The notes: a model not told the origin generated them from the letters alone. Shown: positions 47,514-58,754, counted from the stretch's first letter. The stretch: 64,000 bases of DNA from Aaosphaeria pasadenensis (GCA_022813625.1 JAKLMB010000003.1:1612001-1676000), one strand, 5' to 3'. Made by a program: numbers and translations.

Positions 47514-48583
47514 GTTTGAATAGATCTGGGAAAGAAAAGGGTATCTCTATAATGACATGCTAGAATGGGCAAACAGTACGAAACGAGAAGCAGAAGTAGA
47601 GTGTGAAGTGTGTCGGTCAGCGTGGAAGTGGACGTGGAAGTGGCATGTGGTGGTACTAAAGGTCGGCATCCCGCTTCATACTGTCGCCATGTGTAGGCAG
47701 ATGGGATGGAATAGATGTATGGTTCGCCGCCGACGCCGCCGGGACGCCGACGGTCCTCGGCTAGATTGACTCTGAGCTAAACCCGAAGCAGTTAACGGGC
47801 ATGAGGAACGTTCATGTGTGCAGATCGTTGGGTCCGTGGGCATGGGGAGGGGCACGTGCTTACTGCCTTTCGACGACAGACCGGATTCACCCACCAAAAC
47901 TAACAAAAAGACCCCATGCCAGCCCAATCTCACCCCCGCGTGCACGCCTATCCCACCCCCAGGTTATCTACACGATCACTCAGTGTGTATACCTAGGTGG
48001 TTTTCACCACGAGAATGGCTACACGGTCCTGAAGATACGAGTAGCAGTGACAGATCGTGCTTATCGAGCGGGGAATAAAACCTAGCTCAGTGGAGCAGAG
48101 TATGTCGTGCACAATCGGTTCAGCTCCGAGCACCAATTAGTCATTCTTGTTACTGTTGTGTAACATTCAGACCTCGCACTTAACATCCTCACTCGCTCAT
48201 GATGACATTCAGGTTCATGGTAAATACCTCGTATTGTATTGAGTCTATTAAGCAAAAGTCGTGACGTCCTAAACCATTCAATACCAATTTAACAGTCCTG
48301 AGACAGTGAGGGGAGAGATGTTGTCCCCCTATCAACCCATTGGCAGCTGCCCGAGTCACTCGGGACGGGAGGGGTGGCACTGGGTTGTTTTGTAGAGACC
48401 TTGTGCGATGTACCCTCTCGACCGTTCTACTCGTCTGCCAATGTGATGTGCAAGTGCAAGCATCACGTGCCCGGATGCGGCGCAGGTGGTGGTGCAGTAT
48501 TCTTTGCCCGTGATTCGTTTATAAATATCCTCATGTATCCTTCCATCATTCTATCGTCCAGATCAAACATGCATGCGATCCAT
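47514..48583. other. Intergenic, Pex20 promoter
   Basis: 1.07 kb with no convincing gene on either strand. The 150 bp upstream of the Pex20 start carries short GAAGTGGA repeats (about 47617-47645). Confidence 0.5.
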
Positions 48584-50306
48584 CTAGCGTAGGAACATGT
48601 CGCTGATACCCACCACTCGCTTTGGTGAGCTTCGTCGTCGTGAAGGCGACCGAGATGGGGCTCTTCGTCGTACCCAGGCGTACTCAGGTCTGTCATGGTG
48701 GTCGCGGCGCTGCTCCTCGATGAGAAGACGGCTGGTGCCCCGGGTTCGAAGGCGGCGTGTGTGCTCAAAGAGGACCTCGGTCTCTCTTGTGTCCATCTCG
48801 CGTAGAATGATGAGGTAGTTAGGATCGACCTTGAGAATTGTTAGAATGGGGAAGAAATCATAAGTGGCTCGGAGAGCTTACCTTGTCGACTTCATAAGGG
48901 ATTTCGTAGTAGTGTAGCGTATCAACAGCCAGATGCTCTTTGTGTACTTTGACGTAGGTAGGCTGATGGGTCAGTCTGAGTGGGGCCACTGGCAACGATC
49001 CTGGCTGTAGTTGCTGCTGTATTGGTTGTTGTTGCTGCTGGATTCTGGCAACGTCGTCAGACCTGATCATGGCTTGAATCTGGTTGTCCTGGAACCCGAA
49101 CTGGGAGAGCTTCTTGTGCATCGCATCAGCCAACTCGTCTTCGTGCTTCTTCTTCTTGGCCTTTTCCTCTTCTTCTATCATCTTCTGCTTGTGCAAGAAA
49201 CGTTCATATTCTTCCTTTTCCTTAGCCTTTTGCTTCTCCTCCTCGATTCGAAGCTCCATTATGACCCTTTCGCGCTCACGCTTGGCTTGCTCCTCATCGA
49301 GGAACTTCTTGCGCTCGTACTCCGCAACAATCCGTTCGCGTTCTTCTTTGGCATTCTTTTCGTCTTCTGCCTTTTTCTTGTTGAAGGCATCGACGGCGGC
49401 TAGCTGGGCTGCCTTGGCCTCGGCCTCTTCCTCTGCCCTCTTCTTGTTGAAAGCATCGACAGCGGCCTGTTGGGCTGCCTTGCGCTCGCGTGCTTCTCTT
49501 TCCGTCTTCAAGGTGTTCTCCGCGATTATGCGCTCGCGCTCATCCTCCTCCTCGCGCTTCGCCCTCTCGATCTTTGCAGTGTTCTCCGCAATGATGCGCC
49601 TGCGCTCCTCCTCCGCCTCCTTAGCACGTCGAGAGCGCTCTCGCTCCTCTCTCTCGTATTTCAATTCCATTTCCTTCACGATACGGTCGTGCTCCGACTT
49701 GGCATGATGGTCTTCCTCCTCGCGCTCCAGTTTCTCCTTCAGATACTTGAGCTCGAGCTTCTTCCTCAGAGAATCCTCGCGCCGTTCCAGTGCAGCCCTC
49801 TCGTCGGCCTCCTTGAGTCGCTCGTTGGCCTGTTGTAACTGCCAGCGATCGTACTCAGCATTGTGGGCCGGTTGACGAGCAGGCGATTCGTCGCGGTGGT
49901 AGTGTGCAGAGCGCGACCGAGAGCGCCTGGTCTTTGCAAGCTCCATCCTGATCTCTGCAAGCTGGTCCTCGAGAGCCCACTCCTCTTGCATTCTCATAGG
50001 ACGCCCGCGGGGGTTTGGGCTTGGGTCACGGCTCTTCTGTTCAGTGTGGACCTTGGGGCTGCTTTCATTTTCCAAGCGACTGGTCGCATAGATGTTGATA
50101 TTGGGAGCGGGAGAGTGACCCTGAGAGCGGGTGCGGTGCAGACCAGTGGTGTAGGTTACATGCTCAGGCGTCAAGAAATCACTGCGACGCCCGTAATTAT
50201 CGTCACGGGCACGGCGGGGAGGGTGAACATGGCGAGCTGCACTGCTGATGCGATCTGTGTGGGAGTAGAACTCCTCATCTTCGTCCCAGAATTCGGCGGG
50301 AGGCAT
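48584..50306 (-). CDS. Coiled-coil protein built of 22-residue units, function unknown
   Basis: Exons 48882-50306 and 48584-48829 (intron 52 nt, GTAAGC donor, AAG acceptor) give 556 residues with a good start context. Residues 1-105 are polar with Arg/Ser-rich stretches. Residues 105-400 form a long charged helix. From residue 237 to 390 there are seven units of exactly 22 residues (starting RIIAEN, RIIAEN, AAVDAF, AAVDAF, RIVAEY, RVIMEL, RFLHKQ), preceded by a related 29-residue unit at 208-236. Next comes LSQFGFQDNQIQAMIRSDD, then a Gln-rich stretch, then a compact C-terminal segment (YVKVHKEHLAVDTLHYYEIP, VDPNYLIILREMD, EYAWVRRRA) that may be a small fold. There is no signal peptide or membrane segment. 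I do not recognise a named family. A cytoskeletal or scaffold role would be a guess. Confidence 0.85.
49137..49598 (-). repeat. Seven 66-bp (22-residue) coding repeats
   Basis: Seven units of 66 bp in exact register within the coiled-coil gene. Units three and four (AAVDAFNKK) are the most alike, as are units one and two (RIIAENT). Confidence 0.85.
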
Positions 50307-51838
50307 GTTGGCGGGGTTAGGTGGGGAGGCGTGAGCGTAAGATGTAAAGGATCACGAGGAAATCAAGATTTCTTGTGACAGATAAGACAGAGAAGTCCAG
50401 AACAAATATAGTAAGATAGATTTCGAGTGTTCAAAGATTCAGAAGCGGAACCTAATCTCTGTGTTGGTGGGAATGCGGGATGTTGGTGGTGAGTCCTTAG
50501 AGCGCCCGCACAAACTGTGGTAGGAGAGCGCAAAACAGCAGGAGAAACGGTAGGGAAATGGGAATCAGAAACGAAACCTGAGAACAAGGGCGACTACAGC
50601 TTTTGAAAGGACTTGTGCGGCGACCTGTACATTGGGGGCCGAAACTCTCGATATCTAGGCGGGTCATCAGGCAGCGGCCGGGGCTGAAGCCGGGACTTAG
50701 GTGCTGGTCTGGTGGACGGGCGCACACATTGCATGACGATACGCCTAAGTGCACATAATAAGATGAGCGGCGTTTGGGTGGTACACATGGACGCGACACT
50801 ACCCCTCCTCTGCGTCGTAATAACAAGCTCTGAGTGGCTTCACAGGCTGGGACTATGCTGTGTCGCTGTGTCGCGGGAGCATATGGACGATGTTTCTCAG
50901 AGTACAGGAGTCACGGAGCGGCTGACCAAACCCAACCCCTTCCAACTAGAGGGGTAATTATCTGCCATTCTCGGTATAGACGCTGGGCCAGATCAGCTTG
51001 AGCTGGTTAAGGCGCGCAAGACCAAACACAAACCTCTTAGGTGCACGCATATTGCGATGGATTGTGGTTGCTGGTGGAACATGTCGCTGGTAGCTTGAGT
51101 GGGGAACCTGTTGAAGGTTGGCCATTGTTTACTTTGAATTAGTCGCTCGGTTGTGTTTTTGCTCGCGCCCAAGGTGGTTTCGACTCTATTTCAGGCTACC
51201 AGCGCCTGTTGAAACCGTGTGCACATGTAGCAGATACATCAATGACCATGGAGAGTTTCCTTCCCTTCTCTACTTTTCTCCAAGTATCCGTGACCTTCAA
51301 CTTCAGACTAAGGCTGCTGCATAAGCGACTTCGGCGGGCGGCCGGTAATGTACTTGGCCACCTCTCCTTGTTGTCGATCGGCGAGGCTTTGGTCACCGTA
51401 AAGGACTCTAGCGCGTCAGCCGCACGCACTTCCTTTGTGGCGAATATGAGAGAGCGTTGTGTGTAGATGAGTAGATGTAATTGCAATGTAGGGCGTACAG
51501 CGACTATTTATGCTTCTTGATCATTGAGAATGTTGCCATATCCGTTCAATTTTAACGAAGGAAACCCCTTGGAGTAGAAAGAACGGACGTGAAGCATCTC
51601 ACTATTTGAGATACACAACCCTTGCATCTATGTATTTAATCTTGTGGTATTGCATAGTAACCCGAGCATTCATTCGGTGTCATGATGTTCGTAATGGTCG
51701 TAAGTCCACTCGTAGAGGCGCCAGGCGGACTAATCAATGCATTTCGAGAAGTTCGCTGGATTTTTTCAACTGTCCATGCAGCCACTTTTGTCGAATCGGC
51801 GCATGGTTGAGCTGCTGTTGCTGTTGTGCTCTTTGCCA
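50307..51838. other. Intergenic, coiled-coil gene promoter
   Basis: 1.53 kb without a convincing gene. Several overlapping open frames of 60-110 codons on both strands (50497-50826, 51118-51486, 51636-51842) have no recognisable domains. A small unrecognised gene cannot be fully excluded. Confidence 0.45.
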
Positions 51839-52325
51839 TCATCGTCCTCCTGATCGGAGGACTTGCTCTAGACTGTTTTTGCTATTCTCAAAGGTCTTCT
51901 CTAGATAATCTTCCTTCTTGTCGAGGTTTGTCATCTCAGCTTTGAGCGCCTCGCCTTCAGCTGTAAGCCTCTTCTGCACGTCTGGAATTGGTGTGCAGAC
52001 AAACCTGACCGTGATGTCAGTGATGTCTTCTAGAATCTTCATGCATATTAGATCCGTTCTTACATTTTGCCTACGCCTTCATAGACCTTCGTCTCTGATG
52101 GCAGGGATTCCAGTTCATTTGAAGTCAATTGTAGCACTCTGCTTTCGCGAGTCTTGACTGCCTTTTGTTGCTTCACAATGAGGAGCTGCTGCTCTGCGAA
52201 AGCCTTCTTTTGGCCAATTTCTTGCAGAAGCTAAGGATAAAAATTGTCAGATCTATCCCCCGCACAAGGCAACGCCTATTGATCCTCAAACTTACCTTCT
52301 GTAGCGCCTCATTAGGGATAGACAT
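51839..52325 (-). CDS. PFD1: Prefoldin subunit 1
   Basis: Beta-type subunit of the prefoldin hexamer, which delivers nascent actin and tubulin to the CCT chaperonin. Exons are 52296-52325 (MSIPNEALQK), 52064-52230 and 51839-52004, giving 120 residues, the normal length. Introns are 65 and 59 nt with GTAAGT and GTAAGA donors. The N-terminal helix is LLQEIGQKKAFAEQQLLIVK. The hairpin region reads SLPSETKVYEGVGK-MFVCTP; the second splice falls inside the codon for that Met. The C-terminal helix runs from VQKRLTAEGEALKAEMTNLD to YLEKTFENSKNSLEQVLRS. It diverges from the ceramidase gene and lies near beta-tubulin, a prefoldin client. Confidence 0.93.
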
Positions 52326-52868
52326 GGTGAACGAGGTTGTGGTGTTGGGTATGGGAACTTTGATAGTTAATCCTCACAAACAACTAATTACTCAAGAGGG
52401 GGAACAACGAGTAGAGCGAGGCTTGGCAGGGAGAAAATTGGTCTAATCCCGTTTAGGCCTACAAACCGATAAGATAAGCAGAAACGGGAACGGCGGCGTG
52501 GACGGGTAGGTGAGGGACCGTAGAGGAAACCAAACCAGTCACGCCAGTCCAATGATTGGAGATCTGTCGGTTCAGGGAAGCAATGACGGAGGTGCTTATT
52601 TTTTTGGCATCTAGGAACGCCAGTAGTCTCCATGTTGACTGTTGATTTCTCAGTATCCACTCTTCCCTAATTCACACGACTGCCTTCACCGAGGCAGAGT
52701 CCCTTCTAACTGCTCTTGTACCATGAATAATATGACAAACGTCTTTCGTTAACAAGCTATATCCGCTGTCACCCGTCCGTCCAACCCGGTCTTACAGGTT
52801 TTCACGACTTTAAACTCTCCATCGTTATTTTGAACAGTCTTTCCACAACTATCGTCGATATTCAAAAG
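52326..52868. promoter_or_regulatory. Divergent promoter region, prefoldin 1 / ceramidase
   Basis: 543 bp between the two start codons. No gene is seen, and no specific site is recognised. Confidence 0.5.
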
Positions 52869-54030
52869 ATGGCTGTCGCTGTCGCTTCATGGATCCCCTC
52901 CATTCCATACCCACCCTCACAAGATGGACGCTGGTCACCAGTCACGTCAACCCTCAACTGGTGCGAGGAGGACTATTACATGACTGTGTACTCGGCAGAG
53001 ATCGTCAATACACTGACGAACCTTCTCTTCATGTACCTTGCTGGGAAAGGTATACACAACTGTTTGACAAACGGCCATGGTACGCAACGCGATCCAGCTC
53101 TTCATACCAGTAGACTGATACAATCGCCCATCTTAAGACACGGTCTTTGTAGTTGCTTTTATTGGCTATCTTATCGTTGGAACAGGCAGCTTCCTTTTTC
53201 ATGCAACCCTCAAATGTAGGTGCAAGACCAATGTTCCAGATGTGATCTCGTAGAAGGCCGCTAACAGATCCACTCAGACCCCATGCAGCTTGTTGACGAA
53301 CTATCTATGATATACACTACCTGTCTAATGTTCTATGCTACTTTCTCCTACGGGAAGTCGAAGCTTTACTCAATAACCCTCGGAGTTGCGCTTGCTGTGA
53401 TGGCTCTGTCTATTACGCTTTACTATCACTACCTCCAAGACCCAACCTTCCACCAAACTGCCTACGCTATCCTCACTGCTATTGTGTTGTTCCGCGCAAT
53501 ATATGTAATGGAGGTCAACATCCGACCTGCCTTTCGGACAAAGGAGCGCGAAGATGCTAATCCGCACTCCAATACGAGAGGAGAGGCAGCGCAAAATAGA
53601 GAGGATGCGAGGGACCGTGAGATACTACGACAAATGTGGGTCTTGATCGCATGGGGCCTAAGCATCTTTCTGGGAGGGTTTGCGTTCTGGCAATTGGACA
53701 ACGCATTCTGCTCTACACTCAGGAGTTGGAGGAGGCAATTGGGAATGCCATGGGGCTTCTTGTTGGAGGGACATGGCTGGTGGTAGGTGGATCCCGTCTG
53801 TTGCCGGATCTCATACTCACGCAATCAACAGGCATCTCATGACGGGCATTGGAGCCTACTTTTACATAGTGTGGGGTATTTGGCTCCGACACTGTCTGAA
53901 CTACAAGCAGGATGACTATGAATTGGTCTGGCCGCGCATCACCGTGATGCCTTTGGTGGTCAAGAAAACGAAAGCGCAGGCAAATGGGGTCCGTCCCAAT
54001 GACAAGATGAAAGCAAAGAAAACTTCCTGA
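52869..54030 (+). CDS. Alkaline ceramidase (Ypc1/Ydc1 family)
   Basis: ER membrane enzyme that cleaves ceramide or phytoceramide to a long-chain base and fatty acid. Exons 52869-53079, 53138-53215, 53278-53782 and 53832-54030 give 330 residues. Introns are 58, 62 and 49 nt; every join keeps frame. Family motifs are present: GRWSPVTSTLNWCEEDYYMT near the N-terminus (residues 19-38), EIVNTLTNLLFMYLA, then exon 2 FIGYLIVGTGSFLFHATLK with the Ser and His of the metal site. Exon 3 starts YPMQLVDELSMIYTTC with the conserved Asp. The last exon has HLMTGIGAYFYIVWGIWLRH, carrying the second conserved His. Seven membrane spans are expected. A Lys-rich tail (KKTKAQ to KMKAKKTS) resembles an ER-retention type end. 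Ypc1 and Ydc1 cannot be told apart here. Confidence 0.93.
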
Positions 54031-54616
54031 GGGATATTGCTCGTTACTTTGAGCGCCCGAGCATCCGAAATGGAAGTTTGGCTCAAGGGCCCTGTAGTGC
54101 TTATTGTCGTTCTTTGCAATATGAACGCCTGGCATTCTTTGTATCAGTAGCATAGACAAAATCGAATACCCCTCTAAGGAAAGAAAAACATATTGGTTGA
54201 TGTGCTGCAAACCTGAAGAGAGAATTTGATGTTAGCTTTGGTGGCGGTAGGACAGTATGTTTCCATTGTCGTGGGATGTGGTATCATCATTATACGATTT
54301 GTTGTTGATGGGGGAACTATAGTTAGTGAATGTTTACTGTGTACAGTGCATTGTGTACATATGGTGTACTAGTTATGTTCTGTGTACAAACACTTTTCAC
54401 TGGTGCCTGTCGCCGCGGGCAAGTCGCGTATCAGGATGGGACTAGCGCTTGGGCCCGTGCCCGCCGCCAACAGACACAAACAGTCGCTCTCCACCCGCAG
54501 ACCGCTCCTTCGCCCTTCCACTCCACTCTATATCAACCACTCCAACAGACTGTTCTTTCAGTCCTACATATCCTCAACTTTCGTAGCCTCTCTACGTTCT
54601 TGTTACTTCAGTCATC
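54031..54616. promoter_or_regulatory. Beta-tubulin promoter and 5' leader
   Basis: 586 bp. The last 160 bp are C/T-rich (CTCCACCCGCAGACC, then CACTCCACTC), as in strongly expressed fungal genes. A GTGTACA-rich patch lies at 54335-54390. Confidence 0.55.
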
Positions 54617-56344
54617 ATGCGTGAGATTGTACGTATTGCCTCTCCTCAGCAATTTTCTCAGGGCGCGTCCCCTGTGCCCCGCGTTTAGTTTCAGGGACCC
54701 AGGGACAACAACACTTTGAGGAGAACATCAGCTAACAAACTATCCGCGTAACAGGTTCACCTCCAGACCGGACAATGCGTAAGTTCATCTTCCAAAGAGC
54801 TTCTGAAGACCAATTCTAACGATTAACAGGGTAACCAAATCGGTGCTGCCTTCTGGTGCGTTACTTTTCGCCAGCTGTATTGACAAAGGGGTTTCCTCTA
54901 ACGTGCCACTAGGCAAACCATCTCTGGAGAGCACGGCTTGGACGGCTCTGGTGTGTAAGTAGATACACGATGACATGCATTGAAGAGCCCGACTGACAGA
55001 AATCAGCTACAATGGTACCTCCGACCTCCAGCTCGAGCGTATGAACGTCTACTTCAACGAGGTATGTCAATCCGCCACCCCCTACCTACGAAAATGGCTA
55101 ACATCAATAGGCCTCTGGCAACAAGTACGTTCCCCGTGCTGTCCTCGTCGATTTGGAGCCCGGAACCATGGACGCCGTCCGTGCTGGACCTTTCGGACAG
55201 CTCTTCCGCCCTGACAACTTCGTTTTTGGCCAGTCTGGTGCTGGTAACAACTGGGCTAAGGGACATTACACTGAGGGTGCCGAGCTCGTTGACCAGGTCC
55301 TCGACGTTGTCCGTCGTGAGGCTGAGGGCTGCGACTGCCTCCAGGGTTTCCAGATCACCCACTCCCTCGGTGGTGGAACTGGTGCCGGTATGGGTACGCT
55401 CTTGATCTCCAAGATCCGTGAGGAGTTCCCCGACCGCATGATGGCCACTTTCTCCGTTGTTCCTTCCCCCAAGGTCTCGGACACTGTCGTTGAGCCCTAC
55501 AACGCCACTCTCTCCGTCCATCAGCTCGTTGAGAACTCTGATGAGACCTTCTGCATTGACAACGAGGTACGTCCGAGCGTGGAAAATAGTCCCGAATGAC
55601 GCTAACCCTGTCCAGGCTCTCTACGACATCTGCATGAGGACTCTCAAGCTCAACAACCCCTCCTATGGCGACTTGAACCACCTCGTCTCCGCCGTCATGT
55701 CTGGCGTCTCCACCTCTCTCCGTTTCCCTGGTCAGCTCAACTCTGATCTTCGCAAGCTCGCCGTCAACATGGTGCCCTTCCCTCGTCTCCATTTCTTCAT
55801 GGTCGGTTTCGCTCCTCTGACCAGCCGTGGTGCCCACTCCTTCCGCGCCGTCAGCGTGCCCGAGTTGACCCAGCAGATGTTCGACCCCAAGAACATGATG
55901 GCTGCTTCTGACTTCCGTAACGGACGTTACCTCACCTGCTCTGCCATCTTCCGTGGTAAGGTCTCCATGAAGGAGGTCGAGGACCAGATGCGCAACGTCC
56001 AGAACAAGAACTCCTCTTACTTCGTTGAGTGGATCCCCAACAACGTCCAGACCGCCCTCTGCTCCATCCCCCCTCGCGGTCTCAAGATGTCCTCCACCTT
56101 CGTCGGAAACTCCACCTCCATCCAGGAGCTCTTCAAGCGTGTCGGTGACCAGTTCTCTGCTATGTTCAGGCGCAAGGCTTTCTTGCATTGGTACACTGGT
56201 GAGGGTATGGACGAGATGGAGTTCACTGAGGCTGAGAGCAACATGAACGATTTGGTCTCCGAGTACCAGCAGTACCAGGAGGCTTCCGTCTCCGAGGGTG
56301 AGGAGGAGTACGATGAGGAGGCTCCTCTTGAGGATGAGCAGTAG
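54617..56344 (+). CDS. benA/TUB2: Beta-tubulin
   Basis: Microtubule subunit of 447 residues. Seven exons: 54617-54628 (exactly MREI), 54755-54778, 54831-54856, 54913-54954, 55007-55061, 55111-55566 and 55616-56344. The five short 5' exons match the known intron-rich 5' end of ascomycete beta-tubulin genes. The tubulin signature GGGTGAG is at 140-146 (glycine-rich nucleotide loop). Benzimidazole-related positions are all wild type: H6, Y50, F167, E198, F200 and L240. The MREI start is the motif recognised in animal tubulin autoregulation. The C-terminal tail is acidic ([16 protein letters not shown]). Codons are strongly biased to C and T endings, consistent with high expression. This is the surest gene in the window. 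Confidence 0.98.
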
Positions 56345-57216
56345 ATCATTACCTGATCGCATGATACCATACCCAAGTTGTCTTTTGGCGCGGCAGAAAA
56401 TTAGCGACAGGTGCTTGTGGTTATTAAAATCAACTTCGCTTTAGGCTGTCTTGGTTGTATCAGAAATTGAGGAATGAGTACGTGTGACGGGTGCGTGTCT
56501 CCACTGTGCGCTCGACCTGAACACATTCTGCGATGGGATACGTCAAGTCTTGTTTGGAGTGTAGATTCAAACCTTTGATAATAATAAGACCTTCTAATTC
56601 TTTCCATCATCTCGTGTATGTTCTTCGTGTCGTGCAAGTTCATTCCCCATAAGTCGGTGTCTCGAGCTACTGTTATCTGAAGCTGCTCCTGCATGATCAC
56701 CATCATTAAAGTAGTTACACATGTATCATAAATGCTCACCACCAACCTTTTCAATATCCAAGCATCGTACATGAAGTGATTCGACTAATGCCATGCAAAC
56801 TGTCTCCTCGTAACCCATGCATCACAGACATACACATGGTAACTAGTAGCCATGTTTCTTTTCCCCTTACAATCCTTTCACTGCTTACCTAACTACTCGA
56901 ACAGAAAAGTAAAGAGAGAAAAAAAAAAGGGAAACGAAATGCTTCATTCAAAAACCGTTCGGTCATACAGTCATACATACGACGGACCCACGGATATAAG
57001 TTTTCACATAAACACGGAAGAAAAGAAAGGTATGGTTGTAGAATGGGAAGTTTTCTCCCATGAAAAACATGAAGGTGGGGGTTTTAAACGGCACTGAAAA
57101 TGATTTGTATTTGATTTGTGTGTGTTTTTTCTTTCTTTTGGGGAATGAATAAATGGGACTATATATGTTGAGATATACATGGAATGGCAATTGGGGGAAA
57201 TGGGGCGAGGGGGTTT

Positions 57217-57250
<34 letters not shown>

Positions 57251-57835
57251 AGCTTTTTATACTGTCCTTATTCGATGATAAGACGTGAGGCGGGGAAAGG
57301 TGGTTTTGTTGTTGCGTTTGGGATATTTTGGAGAGTTTTGGGGGGTTGGGGGTTGGATGTTGTTGTTGTTTGTTGTTGAGAACGTGAGTGTGGAGTGGAG
57401 TTTGTTTTGTGTGTGATTGTCGCTTTTGGGATTGTGTTGGTTGTTTGTTGGTGAGAGGACGGGAGGTTGATATGGTGGTCGCGTATGGGAAAGTTGGTGC
57501 GTTGGGTTTTTGATGTGTGAGGCTGGTGGTGCGTGTGGGAAGTATAGTTGAGGGTGTTGCGTAGGGATTCGACATTGCTCGTGTTCCAATGTACTCTAGT
57601 TGTCGCGGTCGGCATCTTGATGTTGCTCAATGGTATCTTTTTCCGTCTGATATGTGCACGTTTGGCTATCTCCACTGCACAGAGAGCCTCGTTCCTTTGA
57701 AATCAAGAAAGGAAATACGTATCCTCGTTAAACGTCAATGACAATGCCAATGCCTGTGAGAGAACACAAGTATGAAAATGGGAATCCAAGCAAGGACTCT
57801 ACGCATGCACACGCAGTCCCCGCTCACTCGCCCAT
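56345..57835. other. Convergent 3' regions of beta-tubulin and Opi3
   Basis: 1.49 kb between converging stops. AT-rich up to about 57150, then G/T-rich (57290-57560). It contains a CTA microsatellite. Open frames of 110-140 codons on the minus strand at 57159-57675 are low-complexity (Asn, Gln, Thr, Pro, His) and are read from that G/T-rich tract. Confidence 0.5.
57217..57250 (+). repeat. CTA microsatellite, 11 copies
   Basis: (CTA)11 plus one base in noncoding DNA between convergent genes. It is a perfect run and therefore likely to vary in length between strains. Confidence 0.95.
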
Positions 57836-58754
57836 CTACAACCCCTTCTTCCCCCTCCTCCTCTCCTCATCCCTCTTCTTATAAATCATCCCCGTGAACG
57901 GATCCTCGTACGTCCTGGCGACCGCATACGCGAACGCCACGAGAACCGTGAGCACCAGCCCCGCGGGTTTCCCCCTCCAGATGGCGGTGGCGAGGAAGCT
58001 GAGGGTCGAGCCGTGGTACATGGGTGCGTCGGAGACGGAGAAGGGGAACGAGGTGACGGGCGCGTCCATCAGGATGCCGAAGTAGTCGCCGAGGTAGGTG
58101 CCCGTGACGCCGAGGGCGTACATGGAGGTTAGGACGAGGATGTTTCCGGTTGCGAAGAGTGGGATGGCGGAGAGGTGGACGAGGGGTTGGGTTAGAGCTG
58201 GGTGCGTGGGTTGCGCGTCGAGGGCTTTGTGGTAGCTGGAGAGGCGGGGAGAGGTTGTTAGCTTGGGGATGTGATATGGGGATGGGGGAGAGGTGAGCGT
58301 ACATGTAGTCCCTGATGATACCCAGCGAGAAGATGGTGACGGCGAGGCCATAGCATCCGAGCTTCGAGTTGCCGCCGAATAGCTTCGTGATCACTTTGTT
58401 ATGGTATTCTATCCCCACGCCCCTTCATTAGCATCTCTCTTCTTTCCCCCTTCGCAAAGACTCCCCGCTCGTTTCGAATCAGAAATTCGTACCTTGACGT
58501 GCAGCAATACTAGCATAGCTCGTTAGCTTTCGAGAACTCGACACCGTAAGTACTTTGGCTAGAGACGACTTACTTCCAGAACGTAGGATTAAACGCAATC
58601 GAGCCGGCAGCAACTACACATCGTCGTTAGCCCTCAATGTCCTGCGTTCTTCACTACCTCCCCTCCCCACATGCCGTGGTGAGGGAGCTTGGGGACCGAC
58701 AAGGGTAAACATACTCCAGAAGCTCGGCTGGCTGAAATCGACGAAGGAAGTCAT
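57836..58754 (-). CDS. OPI3: Phosphatidyl-N-methylethanolamine N-methyltransferase Opi3
   Basis: ER enzyme for the last methylations of phosphatidylethanolamine to phosphatidylcholine. Five exons: 58715-58754, 58574-58613, 58493-58509 (17 nt), 58303-58408 and 57836-58235, giving 200 residues, close to yeast Opi3 (206). The joins give MTSFVDFSQPSFWS-IAAGS, AFNPTFWN, IAARQ-EYHNKVITKLFGGN, then GCYGLAVTIFSLGIIRDYIY. Later motifs are GNILVLTSMYALGVTGTYLG (a G-x-G AdoMet-type site), GDYFGILMDAPVTSFPFS and PMYHGSTLSFLATAIWRGKP with the lipid-methyltransferase signature. The end is Lys/Arg-rich (KKRDEERRRGKKG), an ER-retention type tail. Four introns in 0.9 kb, one flanking a 17-nt micro-exon, mean that single-frame prediction would miss the N-terminus. 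Confidence 0.93.

Noticed and set aside
49011..49707. Very hydrophobic open frames on the plus strand (Leu-rich, then Ser/Phe-rich), looking like membrane proteins
   Set aside because: They are antisense to the Glu/Lys-rich coiled coil: GAG and AAG codons read backwards give CTC and CTT (Leu) or TTC (Phe).
51196..51842. Small minus-strand open frames just downstream of prefoldin 1
   Set aside because: No conserved features; prefoldin 1 already ends at its normal length. Kept as a weak possibility only.
55355..56362. 335-codon open frame antisense to beta-tubulin
   Set aside because: Opposite-strand shadow of a strongly codon-biased gene; no domain features of its own.
57159..57675. Minus-strand open frames of 110-138 codons rich in Asn, Gln, Pro and Thr
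   Set aside because: They are read from a G/T-rich simple-sequence tract and the CTA microsatellite between convergent genes.
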